Source: Clostridium sp. (lineage in GTDB: Bacteria > Bacillota > Clostridia > Clostridiales > Clostridiaceae). Taken from it: 32,869 nucleotides of DNA. Positions within the stretch are counted from its first letter, which is position 1; each line of letters starts with the position of its first letter. Below the pieces are notes generated by a model. That model was not told where the DNA came from and did no database searches. It was given only the letters and a program-made list of their open reading frames with translations. Of this stretch, positions 7,608 to 14,558 are shown piece by piece. The position numbers and the translations under genes were made by a program. The stretch covers positions 1 through 32,869 of the forward strand of contig JAQUXS010000026.1 in NCBI GenBank assembly GCA_028692255.1, in the 5' to 3' direction.

Positions 7608-8072
7608 ATGAATTACGATGATTTCTATAGACACGATGGTGAAGACCCTAATGATTCAAATGATAATGAATTGTATAATGATGAAAATCTAGACCAAATA
7701 GAATACGATCAAATTCCAACATGCTGTCCATATAGATGCGATTTTTTTGATGCATGGGAATTGTCTAGAGACCCAGCAGGAGCTTCTATGCCTCCAGGGC
7801 CACCTCCTAATCAAATACCTAAAGAAAACCAAATGAAAATTATGGGTGAGATGAAACACCAAGGAAATCTTAATCCAAATGTACCTAATCAAAATCATAT
7901 AAGAATGTGTCTATTTAGATTTACTTATATATGGCCAAGAAGAGGTAGAGGTTTTTGGTCATGGCCTATTTTTCTTGGAAGAAGATCTGTAGCAGGTTAC
8001 AAGTGGGACGGCAGAAGATGGGTGTACTTTGGAATGGATCTTAGACGAATACGAGGTTTTCAATGTTTTTAA
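7608..8072 (+). CDS. Hypothetical protein with acidic head, Pro-rich middle and Arg/Trp-rich tail
   Basis: 154 residues, family not recognised with confidence. Three compositional parts are clear. Residues 1-40 are strongly acidic and Asn/Tyr-rich (YDDFYRHDGEDPNDSNDNE). Residues 60-100 are Pro/Asn/Met-rich (ASMPPGPPPNQIP). Residues 105-154 are aromatic and basic (YIWPRRGRGFWSWPIFLGRR, then GYKWDGRRWVYFGMDLRRI, ending in Cys-Phe). Four Cys are present: a CCPYRC cluster accounts for three in the first half, and others lie nearer the end. No signal peptide is seen. The ATG at 7608 follows AAGGGAGA at good spacing and lies downstream of the predicted start of transcription. Such composition is common in spore-coat or surface-layer-associated clostridial proteins, but this is only a guess. 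Confidence 0.8.
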   Translation: MNYDDFYRHDGEDPNDSNDNELYNDENLDQIEYDQIPTCCPYRCDFFDAWELSRDPAGASMPPGPPPNQIPKENQMKIMGEMKHQGNLNPNVPNQNHIRMCLFRFTYIWPRRGRGFWSWPIFLGRRSVAGYKWDGRRWVYFGMDLRRIRGFQCF

Positions 8073-8109
8073 CTAATTTTAGAATTTGTAATTGAATGAA
8101 ACTTTATTG

Positions 8110-8155
8110 AGGAACATTATTCTCTAAATATTGAGAAGATGTTCCTTTGATATTT
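8110..8155 (+). terminator. Probable terminator
   Basis: AGGAACAT (8110-8117) pairs with ATGTTCCT (8139-8146), with an inner TTCTC/GAGAA stem. The following TTGATATTT is only moderately T-rich. Confidence 0.6.
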
Positions 8156-8160
8156 ACATT

Positions 8161-8188
8161 TTGTATATTAGGCATAAAAAGGTATAAT
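8161..8188 (+). promoter_or_regulatory. Promoter of the acetyltransferase gene
   Basis: TTGTAT (8161-8166), 16 bases, TATAAT (8183-8188). Confidence 0.55.
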
Positions 8189-8230
8189 TTTTAATGTAGT
8201 TAAAATACAAACAAAGAGGAAGTATGCAGA

Positions 8231-8785
8231 ATGTATGAAAAAGAAAAAATGCTAAAGGGAGAGGTGTACAATGCTTATGATGAGGGATTAATACTTTTGA
8301 GAAATAAAGCTAGACATCTTACAAAAGCATATAATAACACTGATCCTGAAGCAACTGAGGAAAGAAAAAGTATTCTCAAAAGATTATTTGGCAAAATAGG
8401 AGAAAATTTTGAAATAGAACCTCCTTTTCATTGTGATTATGGAACTAATATGGAGATTGGAGAAAGTTTTTATGCCAATTTTAATTTCTTGGTTTTAGAT
8501 GATGGCCTAGTGAAAATTGGAGACGATGTATTGCTAGGACCAAATGTAAATATATTTACTGCAACTCATTTAATTGATCCTAAATTAAGACCTAAAAATG
8601 CTGATTACACCAAATCTGTAACTATAGGAAACAATGTATGGGTTGGAGGAGGATCTATAATAAATCCTGGAGTGTCAATTGGGGATAATAGTGTAATAGG
8701 TTCAGGAAGTGTAGTTACAAAAAACATTCCAGCTAATGTTGTAGCTGTTGGAAATCCTTGTAAGATAATAAAATATATAGATTAG
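8231..8785 (+). CDS. Maltose/galactoside O-acetyltransferase family protein
   Basis: A cytoplasmic trimeric acetyltransferase of 184 residues that moves acetyl from acetyl-CoA to a sugar hydroxyl. It matches the Maa/LacA family in length and order. An N-terminal helical cap (MYEKEKMLKGEVYNAYDEGL) comes first, followed by left-handed beta-helix hexapeptide repeats (IGESFYANFNFLVLDDGLVKIGDDVLLGPNVNI). The catalytic His113 lies in IFTATHLID. The C-terminal coils are VTIGNNVWVGGGSIINPGVS and IGSGSVVTKNIPANVVAVGNPCKII. The start follows AGAGGAAG with 8-base spacing. It stands alone between its own promoter and a strong terminator. Exact sugar preference cannot be told from sequence; a detoxifying role towards non-metabolised sugars is the usual proposal for this family. 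Confidence 0.92.
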   Translation: MYEKEKMLKGEVYNAYDEGLILLRNKARHLTKAYNNTDPEATEERKSILKRLFGKIGENFEIEPPFHCDYGTNMEIGESFYANFNFLVLDDGLVKIGDDVLLGPNVNIFTATHLIDPKLRPKNADYTKSVTIGNNVWVGGGSIINPGVSIGDNSVIGSGSVVTKNIPANVVAVGNPCKIIKYID

Positions 8786-8844
8786 AATTATAAGGACAAA
8801 GAGTTACATATGTTAGATATTGAAGAATAGAATAAGATAGAAGA

Positions 8845-8884
8845 GGCTGTCGCACTAAAAAATAGTGTGGCGGTTTATTTTTTT
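8845..8884 (+). terminator. Terminator after acetyltransferase gene, repeat of the codA one
   Basis: A 10-bp stem (8847-8856 with 8864-8873, several G-U pairs) is followed by TTTATTTTTTTA. Sequence identity with 612-638 extends beyond pairing needs. Confidence 0.85.
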
Positions 8885-8930
8885 ATAGGGTTGAGGAGTA
8901 TTTTTATTTTTCCCTAAATGCATTATAAAA

Positions 8931-9413
8931 TTGATTCAAAACAAAAAAATTGTTATTGCAGCAGCAAATCTATTTCAAGTTAAAGGTTATAATGGAACAG
9001 GATTAAATGAAATTCTAAAAGAAAGTAATGCACCTAAAGGATCTTTATATTATTATTTTAAAGGTGGTAAAGAAGAACTTGCAGGGGTTATTAATAATAT
9101 TATTGATGATTTAAAAAGGGATAATAAGCCTAAAGATATATCTTTAAGTTTAATAGCTCTAGAAACTCATTTGTCAAATGAAGTATTAAGAAAAGCTTGC
9201 GATGAAGCATTTAGAGAGTTAACAAAAGTATATTATGAAAAATTAATTGAAGGTGGCATTCCTGAATCAGAAGCTGAGAATATTGGAGAATTTATTCAAG
9301 TTACAATGGAAGGGGCTATTTCAGTAGCAGTTACTCAAAAAATTCCAACAGCTCTTTTGGTTGTTAAGAGTCAGCTAAGTAATTTATTAAATGTTTATTT
9401 AAATAAGAAATAA
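8931..9413 (+). CDS. TetR-family regulator, short and possibly damaged
   Basis: A DNA-binding repressor of the TetR family (LmrA/YxaF-like). The helix-turn-helix is intact: IVIAAANLFQVKGYNGTG then LNEILKESNAPKGSLYYYFK. GGKEELAGVINN leads almost at once into KDISLSLIALETHLSNEVLR, where relatives usually have about 30-40 more residues. Total length is 160 against the usual 185-195. The start is also odd. The TTG at 8931 has no ribosome site, while an ATG at 8918 is out of frame by one base in the A-run 8943-8949. The helix-turn-helix and C-terminal half are otherwise well kept, so the gene may be functional with a weak start or may be decaying. A matching TAGAC-TG-GTCTA operator lies just downstream, in front of a small membrane protein gene. 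Confidence 0.65.
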   Translation: MIQNKKIVIAAANLFQVKGYNGTGLNEILKESNAPKGSLYYYFKGGKEELAGVINNIIDDLKRDNKPKDISLSLIALETHLSNEVLRKACDEAFRELTKVYYEKLIEGGIPESEAENIGEFIQVTMEGAISVAVTQKIPTALLVVKSQLSNLLNVYLNKK

Positions 9414-9451
9414 TGTATTGCTTATTTAAATTGTATTATACATTTTTTATA

Positions 9452-9463
9452 TAGACTGGTCTA
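9452..9463. promoter_or_regulatory. TetR/LmrA-type operator
   Basis: TAGAC-TG-GTCTA is a perfect inverted repeat with a 2-base centre. It resembles operators bound by LmrA/YxaF-type TetR proteins. It lies 38 bases after the tetR stop and 25 bases before the next ATG, so that regulator is the likely ligand. Confidence 0.65.
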
Positions 9464-9488
9464 AATAAAAAAGAAGGAGTTATAATTT

Positions 9489-9665
9489 ATGAGCGAAGAA
9501 AAAATTTACAAAGAACAAAAAAAAGTGAAATACTTGTTAGTTAATAATAAAGTTAATGCCATATATTCAGGATTTGGACATTCTTTGATAACTGCGTCTA
9601 TATTAATTTCAGTTGGATTTGTATTATGCCTAACATTGAAAAGTAGCAGTAAAAATAATAAATAA
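9489..9665 (+). CDS. Small single-span membrane protein, 58 aa
   Basis: An open frame of 58 codons with ATG at 9489 after a strong AAGGAGT ribosome site with 9-base spacing. A charged N-terminal part (MSEEKIYKEQKKVKYLLVNN) is followed by one hydrophobic segment at about residues 29-51 (FGHSLITASILISVGFVLCL) and a short Ser/Lys/Asn tail. It is flanked by the TAGAC-TG-GTCTA operator upstream and a hairpin terminator downstream, so it forms its own transcription unit. The family is not recognised. LmrA-type repressors usually control drug exporters, so a role in membrane stress or as a small transporter partner is possible but unproven. Confidence 0.65.
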   Translation: MSEEKIYKEQKKVKYLLVNNKVNAIYSGFGHSLITASILISVGFVLCLTLKSSSKNNK

Positions 9666-9691
9666 TATGTAGACTATAAACAATCAAAATT

Positions 9692-9747
9692 GGGCTATTA
9701 CACTAACATTTAAGTTTGGTACGTTAATGTGATAACCCTAATTTTTT
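9692..9747. terminator. Bidirectional terminator between convergent genes
   Basis: A 16-bp imperfect stem (9692-9707 with 9723-9738) has AATTTTTTAT on the plus side and AATTTT on the minus side. It serves the small membrane gene and the convergent mutase gene. Confidence 0.7.
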
Positions 9748-9769
9748 ATATCAAAGCAAGTTTTTTGTA

Positions 9770-10552
9770 TTACTTGTGAATATCCTCATAAGTATCTTCT
9801 TTTTTCTTAACATCCACAACTGCTTCTTTAAGATTAATGTCATAAGCAGGAAGAGGACCTTTCATCCCAAGGTAATAGTGTTTTATAGGTATAAGATCAT
9901 CAGAAAGCTCATATACAAGGGGAACACCAGTTGGTATATTCAAATTTATTATGCCGTTTGCAGGTATTTTGTCTAAGTATCTTACAAGTGCTCTTAATGT
10001 GTTACCATGTGCAGATATTATAATTCTTTTACCAACTTTTATTTCAGGTTCTATAAATTCATGCCAGTATTCAAGAACTCTTTTTTCTGTATCATATAGA
10101 TTTTCAGTAAGTGGTATAAGACTTTTTTCTACATCTTTGTATTTAGGATCATTTCCAGCATATCTTTCATCATTTTCTTCTAGTGCAGGTGGTCTTACAT
10201 CTACAGATCTTCTCCATGTATGAACTTTCTCAGCCCCATATTTCTTTGCAGTTTCATCTTTATTTAAACCTTGGAGAGCACCATAATGTCTTTCATTTAA
10301 TTTATAATTTTTTGATACAGGTATCCACAAAAGATTTAGTTCATCTAGTATAAAGAAAAGGGTTTTGATTGCTCTTTTTAGAACTGATGTATAAGCCTTG
10401 TCAAATTCGTAACCATTATTTTTAAGTATTTTACCAGCATTTTTTGCTTCTTGAAGGCCATTTTCTGAAAGGTCTACGTCAGTCCAGCCTGTAAATCTAT
10501 TTTGTTTATTCCACTCACTTTGTCCATGTCTTATTAAAACAAGTTTAATCAT
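9770..10552 (-). CDS. gpmA: 2,3-bisphosphoglycerate-dependent phosphoglycerate mutase
   Basis: Interconverts 3- and 2-phosphoglycerate in glycolysis. 260 residues, slightly longer than the usual 228-250. [12 protein letters not shown] holds the phosphohistidine His9. [15 protein letters not shown] and [18 protein letters not shown] are the substrate-loop signatures of the dPGM class. The second active-site His lies in [14 protein letters not shown]. The extra length is a charged C-terminal tail (about residues 240-260, [15 protein letters not shown]). The closing segment is of the kind that covers the active site in this class. The start follows AAGGAGGTAG. The gene is monocistronic, with a palindrome in its promoter region at 10619-10632. 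Clostridia often also carry the cofactor-independent enzyme; that gene is not in this window. Confidence 0.93.
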   Translation of the reverse strand: MIKLVLIRHGQSEWNKQNRFTGWTDVDLSENGLQEAKNAGKILKNNGYEFDKAYTSVLKRAIKTLFFILDELNLLWIPVSKNYKLNERHYGALQGLNKDETAKKYGAEKVHTWRRSVDVRPPALEENDERYAGNDPKYKDVEKSLIPLTENLYDTEKRVLEYWHEFIEPEIKVGKRIIISAHGNTLRALVRYLDKIPANGIINLNIPTGVPLVYELSDDLIPIKHYYLGMKGPLPAYDINLKEAVVDVKKKEDTYEDIHK

Positions 10553-10618
10553 GATATCTACCTCCTTAAAATATTTTGATTATAATTACAAATTTTTATA
10601 CAGTGATTATTTTTATAT

Positions 10619-10638
10619 TATACTGCAGTATATGTCAA
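10619..10638 (-). promoter_or_regulatory. TTGACA box with adjoining 14-bp palindrome upstream of gpmA
   Basis: On the minus strand TTGACA (10633-10638) is followed directly by the perfect palindrome TATACTGCAGTATA (10619-10632). A -10 element is not clear: the nearest TATAAT is too close, and TAAAAA or TATAAA at 15-17 bases are poor. The palindrome could be an operator. Confidence 0.4.
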
Positions 10639-10685
10639 ATTAAAGTCATTATCAATAGAATATAAATAAATATTTTTTACATATG

Positions 10686-10714
10686 TTTACAACAAACAAA
10701 TGTTCGTGTATAAT
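10686..10714 (+). promoter_or_regulatory. dinB promoter with LexA-like SOS box
   Basis: TTTACA (10686-10691), 17 bases, TATAAT (10709-10714). Between the two elements lies CAAACAAATGTTCG (10693-10706), one mismatch from the Gram-positive LexA box CGAACNNNNGTTCG. Bound LexA would block polymerase. Confidence 0.75.
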
Positions 10715-10747
10715 ATAATTAATAATAATTTTAAGGAAGTGTTCAAT

Positions 10748-12016
10748 ATGGATGTTAAAAAGAGAATTATTTTTCATGTTGATGTTAATTCTGCTTTCTT
10801 ATCATGGAGTGCAGTACATGCATTAAAGAATGGAGATAAATTAGATATAAGGAAGATACCCTCGGTTATAGGCGGAGACTCAAATGCAAGAAAAGGAATT
10901 GTCCTTGCAAAGTCTATGCCTGCAAAAAAGTATAATATTAAAACAGGAGAGCCGCTATTTAGAGCTCTTCAAAAATGTAAAAATCTTAAAATATTTCCTC
11001 CTGAGTTTGACGTCTATGTTAAATCAAGTATAGAAATGATGAAAATATTAAGTGAATACACCCCTTTAATTGAGAAATTCTCCATTGATGAATGTTTTTT
11101 AGATATGACTTATTATAAAGATATACTTAAAGATACCTTGAAAATTGCAAATGATATAAGGGAAAGAATTAAAAATGAACTTGGATTTACTGTAAATATA
11201 GGAATAGCACATAATAAACTTCTGGCAAAAATGGCTTCGGATTTTCAAAAGCCAGATAGGGTACATACTCTTTTCGAAAATGAAATAGAGAGAAAAATGT
11301 GGCCTCTTAAAGTTGAAGAGCTTTTTATGGTTGGAAGGGCAACAGCTCCAAAACTACATAAGCTAAATATGAATACAATAGGGGATATTGCTAGGTCAAA
11401 TCCAGTAGTGCTAAAGTCAGTGCTTAAAAGCCATGGAAATTTAATATGGAATTATGCAAATGGAATTGATGATTCGAAAGTAAAAAGCAGTAATCATATT
11501 GAGATGAAAGGTATTGGTAATTCTACAACTGTTCCATTTGATATAGGAGACAGGAAAACTGCACATATAGTTATTCTTTCACTTTGTGAGACAGTGGGAA
11601 TGAGGCTTAGAAATTCAAATAATATGTGTAAAATAGTATGTGTTGAAATAAAAAGTAGTGATTTTGTAAGTTATTCAAGGCAGAAGAAATTATCATTTTC
11701 AACGGATTCAACAAAAGAAATTGAAAAGAGTGCCTATAAACTTTTTGATGCTGCATGGAAAGGTGAGAAAATAAGACTGCTTGGTGTGTCAGTGTCTGGT
11801 CTATCCTCTAATGAAATTTATCAAATGTCAATTTTTGATAGCGATGATAGGCTTAAAAATAAATCCCTTGATGATACTATAGACAAAATAAGAAATAAAT
11901 ATGGTTCAAGCTCAATAATAAGGGGGGTATTTTTAAAATCTACAATAGATTCTGCCATTGGAAGAAAGAATACTGGGAAGTATAATTTACATATAGGAAA
12001 TTTAGATAAAAAATAA
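10748..12016 (+). CDS. dinB: Y-family DNA polymerase (DNA polymerase IV)
   Basis: An error-prone translesion polymerase of 422 residues. Palm motif FHVDVNSAFLSWSAV carries the first metal-binding Asp12; FSIDECFLDM carries Asp114 and Glu115. The fingers segment (GIVLAKSMPAKKYNIKTGEP) and thumb with helix-hairpin-helix (VGRATAPKLHKLNMNTIGDI) follow. The little-finger domain lies at about residues 245-355. The C-terminal QMSIF (residues 359-363) fits the beta-clamp-binding pentapeptide. The NSAFLSW variant marks it as the clostridial branch that differs from E. coli DinB (DMDCFFA). The start at 10748 is chosen by AAGGAAG; upstream in-frame codons from 10700 overlap the promoter. Control by LexA is inferred from the box between -35 and -10. 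Confidence 0.92.
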   Translation: MDVKKRIIFHVDVNSAFLSWSAVHALKNGDKLDIRKIPSVIGGDSNARKGIVLAKSMPAKKYNIKTGEPLFRALQKCKNLKIFPPEFDVYVKSSIEMMKILSEYTPLIEKFSIDECFLDMTYYKDILKDTLKIANDIRERIKNELGFTVNIGIAHNKLLAKMASDFQKPDRVHTLFENEIERKMWPLKVEELFMVGRATAPKLHKLNMNTIGDIARSNPVVLKSVLKSHGNLIWNYANGIDDSKVKSSNHIEMKGIGNSTTVPFDIGDRKTAHIVILSLCETVGMRLRNSNNMCKIVCVEIKSSDFVSYSRQKKLSFSTDSTKEIEKSAYKLFDAAWKGEKIRLLGVSVSGLSSNEIYQMSIFDSDDRLKNKSLDDTIDKIRNKYGSSSIIRGVFLKSTIDSAIGRKNTGKYNLHIGNLDKK

Positions 12017-12024
12017 TTAAAAAG

Positions 12025-12067
12025 TGTGATATATATCACTGAGTATATGACAAAATATCATTATAAT
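12025..12067 (+). promoter_or_regulatory. CRP/FNR-type site at class II position with -10 element
   Basis: TGTGATATATATCACT (12025-12040) contains a perfect 14-bp palindrome at 12026-12039 and fits the TGTGA-N6-TCACA pattern of the CRP/FNR family. TATAAT is at 12062-12067 and no -35 element is visible. With a start 7 bases past the -10, the site is centred at -41.5, the standard class II activator position. Confidence 0.6.
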
Positions 12068-12114
12068 AAAATTAATAGAGTGCATATAAAAAAATTAATC
12101 AGTGGAGGAAATTA

Positions 12115-12828
12115 ATGAAGAGAAAAATAGTTAAAATACATGAAGAAAAATGTAATGGATGTGGAATATGTGTAAAAGCTTGCCATGAGGGTGCTATAGA
12201 AATAGTAAGTGGCAAGGCAAAACTTTTAAGTGATATATATTGTGATGGACTTGGCGATTGCTTGCCTGAATGTCCCAAAGGTGCTATAGAAATAATTGAA
12301 AGAGAAGCTGAAGATTATAGCGAAGAAGCAGTTAAAGAAAAAGCAATACAAAAGAACAATAATATTGCATGTGGATGTCCTGGATCCGCTGCTAAAACTA
12401 TAATTAGAAAAAGAACTGCTGAACCTTTAAAAGAAGTAGCAAAAGATAATAATGGTGAAAATAAGTCACAGCTTAGACAGTGGCCAGTACAGCTTAATCT
12501 TATAAATACAAGGGCACCATATTTAAAGGGAGCGGATCTTTTAGTAGCTGCTGATTGCAGCGCATATGCTTATGGTAAATTTCATGAAGATTTTATAAAG
12601 GATCATATTACAGTTATAGGTTGCCCTAAACTGGATGATGTGAATTATTATAAGGATAAGTTGACTGAAATATTATTAAACAGTAATATTAAGAGTATAA
12701 CTGTAGTGAGAATGGAAGTACCATGCTGCGGTGGTATAGTTGCGGCTGTAAAATCTGCTATGCTTTCAGCAAACACTATTGTTCCATACAGAGAAGTTAC
12801 TATAAGCACATCAGGTGAAATATTATAA
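12115..12828 (+). CDS. Ferredoxin-like iron-sulfur protein with conserved C-terminal domain
   Basis: 237 residues; a cytoplasmic electron-transfer protein of a family common in strict anaerobes. The N-terminal dicluster domain has CNGCGICVKACHEGAI (Cys13, 16, 19, 23) and CDGLGDCLPECPKGAI (Cys43, 49, 53), with Leu46 where a fourth Cys normally sits. The second part (about residues 120-237) has SQLRQWPVQLNL, LLVAADCSAYAYG, VIGCPKLDD and VVRMEVPCCGGI. These are fixed in the family and hold further Cys for possible metal or redox use. A linker carries CGCPG near residue 83. The start follows GGAGGAAAT. The FAD oxidoreductase follows 93 bases later, and the pair is probably one electron-transfer unit. 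The upstream CRP/FNR-like site suggests redox control. The reaction is unknown. Confidence 0.88.
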   Translation: MKRKIVKIHEEKCNGCGICVKACHEGAIEIVSGKAKLLSDIYCDGLGDCLPECPKGAIEIIEREAEDYSEEAVKEKAIQKNNNIACGCPGSAAKTIIRKRTAEPLKEVAKDNNGENKSQLRQWPVQLNLINTRAPYLKGADLLVAADCSAYAYGKFHEDFIKDHITVIGCPKLDDVNYYKDKLTEILLNSNIKSITVVRMEVPCCGGIVAAVKSAMLSANTIVPYREVTISTSGEIL

Positions 12829-12921
12829 TATACAGAGCTCATTTATTGAATATTTTGTTTTTAAATGATAAACTTTACTAGTAGAATTGCTTTTATTGCG
12901 ATATTTATGGGGGTAGAGTTT

Positions 12922-13902
12922 ATGCAAGAATATGATGTTATAGTTATAGGAGGAGGTCCAGCTGGACTTTCATCTGCAATAGCGGCAAAAAAACAAAATG
13001 TTGATAATGTTATAATAATAGATAGTAATGACAATTTAGGCGGACTTTTAAATCAATGTATACATGATGGCTTTGGAATGGGAATATTTAAAGAGAATCT
13101 TACGGGACCAGAATACGCTAAAAAATTGATAAATATGATTGAAGATTTAAATATATCCTATAAAACAGAAACTACTGTTTTAAATATTGAGAGCGATAAA
13201 GATCTTACTCTTGTGAACAGTAAGGATGGAGTTTTTAAAATAAAAGGTAAAGCCATAGTTTATGCAGCAGGAGCAAGAGAACTTGGTTATCCTAAAATAG
13301 GAATTGATATGCATAAGCGTGCAGGTATATATACAGCAGGAACTGTGCAAAGGCTTGTGAATATTGAAGGGTATGTACCAGGTAAAAATGTAGTTATTTT
13401 GGGAACAAGTGATTTAGGGCTTGTAGTTGCAGGAAGGCTTTGCATAGAAGGGGTTAAGGTTCAAGCATTAATAGAACCTAATGATGAGATTAGTGGTCAA
13501 ATGAGGAATTATGAAAAGTGGGTTGGATTTTTTAATGTACCTTTGAAATTGAAATATGATGTTATTAAGGCATACGGAAATGATAGAATAACATCTGTAG
13601 ATATTGTTAAATTAGATGATCAGGGTAACAGAATAATGGAAAGTAGGCAGAAGGTGGAGTGTGATTGTCTTATACTTGCTTCACGCCTTATACCTGAGAC
13701 AGAACTTATTCAAAATTTAGATGTTAAAATGTGCATTGAGACAGGCGGACCAATTGTTAATGATAAATACGAGACATCTATAGAAGGAATATTCGCCTGT
13801 GGAAATACAGTTAAAGTTAATGATTTTGCAGACTGTGTATCACTAGAAGGTGTAGAAGCGGGTAGAAATGCAGGAAAATACGCTAAAAATAATAATCAAT
13901 AG
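12922..13902 (+). CDS. FAD-dependent pyridine-nucleotide oxidoreductase
   Basis: 326 residues, cytoplasmic. The FAD-binding Rossmann motif is at the N-terminus (YDVIVIGGGPAGLSSAIAA). LGGLLNQCIHDGFGMGIFKE follows, then a second dinucleotide motif (NVVILGTSDLGLVVAGRL), then GIFACGNTVKVNDFADCVSLEG at the FAD C-terminal signature. This resembles the FAD subunit that in many clostridia sits with a GlpA/LhgO-like dehydrogenase and a DUF1667 protein. Those partners are absent here, and an iron-sulfur protein precedes it instead. The NAD motif has GTSDLG in place of the usual GSGDIG, so cofactor binding may be altered. The start at 12922 follows GGGGGTAG; the upstream in-frame ATG at 12865 lacks a ribosome site. 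The substrate is unknown. Confidence 0.85.
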   Translation: MQEYDVIVIGGGPAGLSSAIAAKKQNVDNVIIIDSNDNLGGLLNQCIHDGFGMGIFKENLTGPEYAKKLINMIEDLNISYKTETTVLNIESDKDLTLVNSKDGVFKIKGKAIVYAAGARELGYPKIGIDMHKRAGIYTAGTVQRLVNIEGYVPGKNVVILGTSDLGLVVAGRLCIEGVKVQALIEPNDEISGQMRNYEKWVGFFNVPLKLKYDVIKAYGNDRITSVDIVKLDDQGNRIMESRQKVECDCLILASRLIPETELIQNLDVKMCIETGGPIVNDKYETSIEGIFACGNTVKVNDFADCVSLEGVEAGRNAGKYAKNNNQ

Positions 13903-13975
13903 ATGAAAATAGTTTAGATAAGTTTTGTATATTTAAAATAAAAGTTACACAAAATAAAATCGGAGGTGTTTTATT

Positions 13976-14437
13976 TTGGGAATAACTTTAACGCAAAAAG
14001 AAAGAACTTTATTAGAGGATCAAAAAAGTCACGAACAAATTTGCATTGAAAAGTACAATAATTATGCAAGTGAAGCTAAGGATGTTCAATTGAAACAAAT
14101 ATGTGAGGCTAATGAACAGGTGGAAAGAACTCATTTGGATACTATTAATCAAATGTTAGGTGGACAGATACCTGAAATGAATCAGCAGCAAAATCAAAGT
14201 CCTGCAAAAAATATGACCAATACTCAAACTGCAGGTGGCAATTTATCTGATAAGGATATATGTTCAGATTTGTTAATGACAGAAAAATATGTTTCTGGAA
14301 CTTATGATACTACAATTTTTGAATTTAAGGATACTAAAGCTCGAGATGTATTAAATCATATACAAAAAGAAGAACAAAAACACGGAGAAGCTATATTTAA
14401 GTATATGGAGAGTAAAGGAATGTATAATGCTCAATAA
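13976..14437 (+). CDS. CotF-like spore coat protein
   Basis: 153 residues with a CotF-type ferritin-like helical bundle. LEDQKSHEQICIEKYNNYAS and QICEANEQVERTHLDTINQM form the first helix pair. A Gln/Asn-rich linker lies at about residues 65-90 (EMNQQQNQSPAKN). DICSDLLMTEKYVSGTYDTT, the CotF signature, and DVLNHIQKEEQKHGEAIFKYM form the second pair. The start is TTG at 13976 behind CGGAGGTG. Proteins of this kind are found in spore coats and are usually made in the mother cell late in sporulation. I could not identify a sigma-K or sigma-E promoter with confidence. A hairpin downstream is shared with the convergent peptidase gene. Confidence 0.88.
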   Translation: MGITLTQKERTLLEDQKSHEQICIEKYNNYASEAKDVQLKQICEANEQVERTHLDTINQMLGGQIPEMNQQQNQSPAKNMTNTQTAGGNLSDKDICSDLLMTEKYVSGTYDTTIFEFKDTKARDVLNHIQKEEQKHGEAIFKYMESKGMYNAQ

Positions 14438-14486
14438 TATCAAAAATTACTAATGTAACTAATAACAAATGTGACATAATATTATA

Positions 14487-14550
14487 GAAAGCGTATTGAC
14501 TATTAGAATATAAATGATCTTGCTAAAAGTTGATACGCTTTCTTATATAA
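14487..14550. terminator. Hairpin between convergent cotF-like and peptidase genes
   Basis: GAAAGCGTAT (14487-14496) pairs with ATACGCTTTC (14533-14542), with a 36-base AT-rich loop. T-tracts are weak on both sides, so the terminator role is moderate. Confidence 0.5.
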
Positions 14551-14558
14551 AGTTTTAA

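Noticed and set aside
9951-10223. Plus-strand frame opposite gpmA
   Set aside because: Shadow of the conserved mutase frame; Ser/Leu-rich with no ribosome site.
12865-12921. Longer N-terminus for the FAD oxidoreductase
   Set aside because: The upstream ATG has no ribosome site, the added residues are hydrophobic and not family-like, and GGGGGTAG precedes the ATG at 12922.
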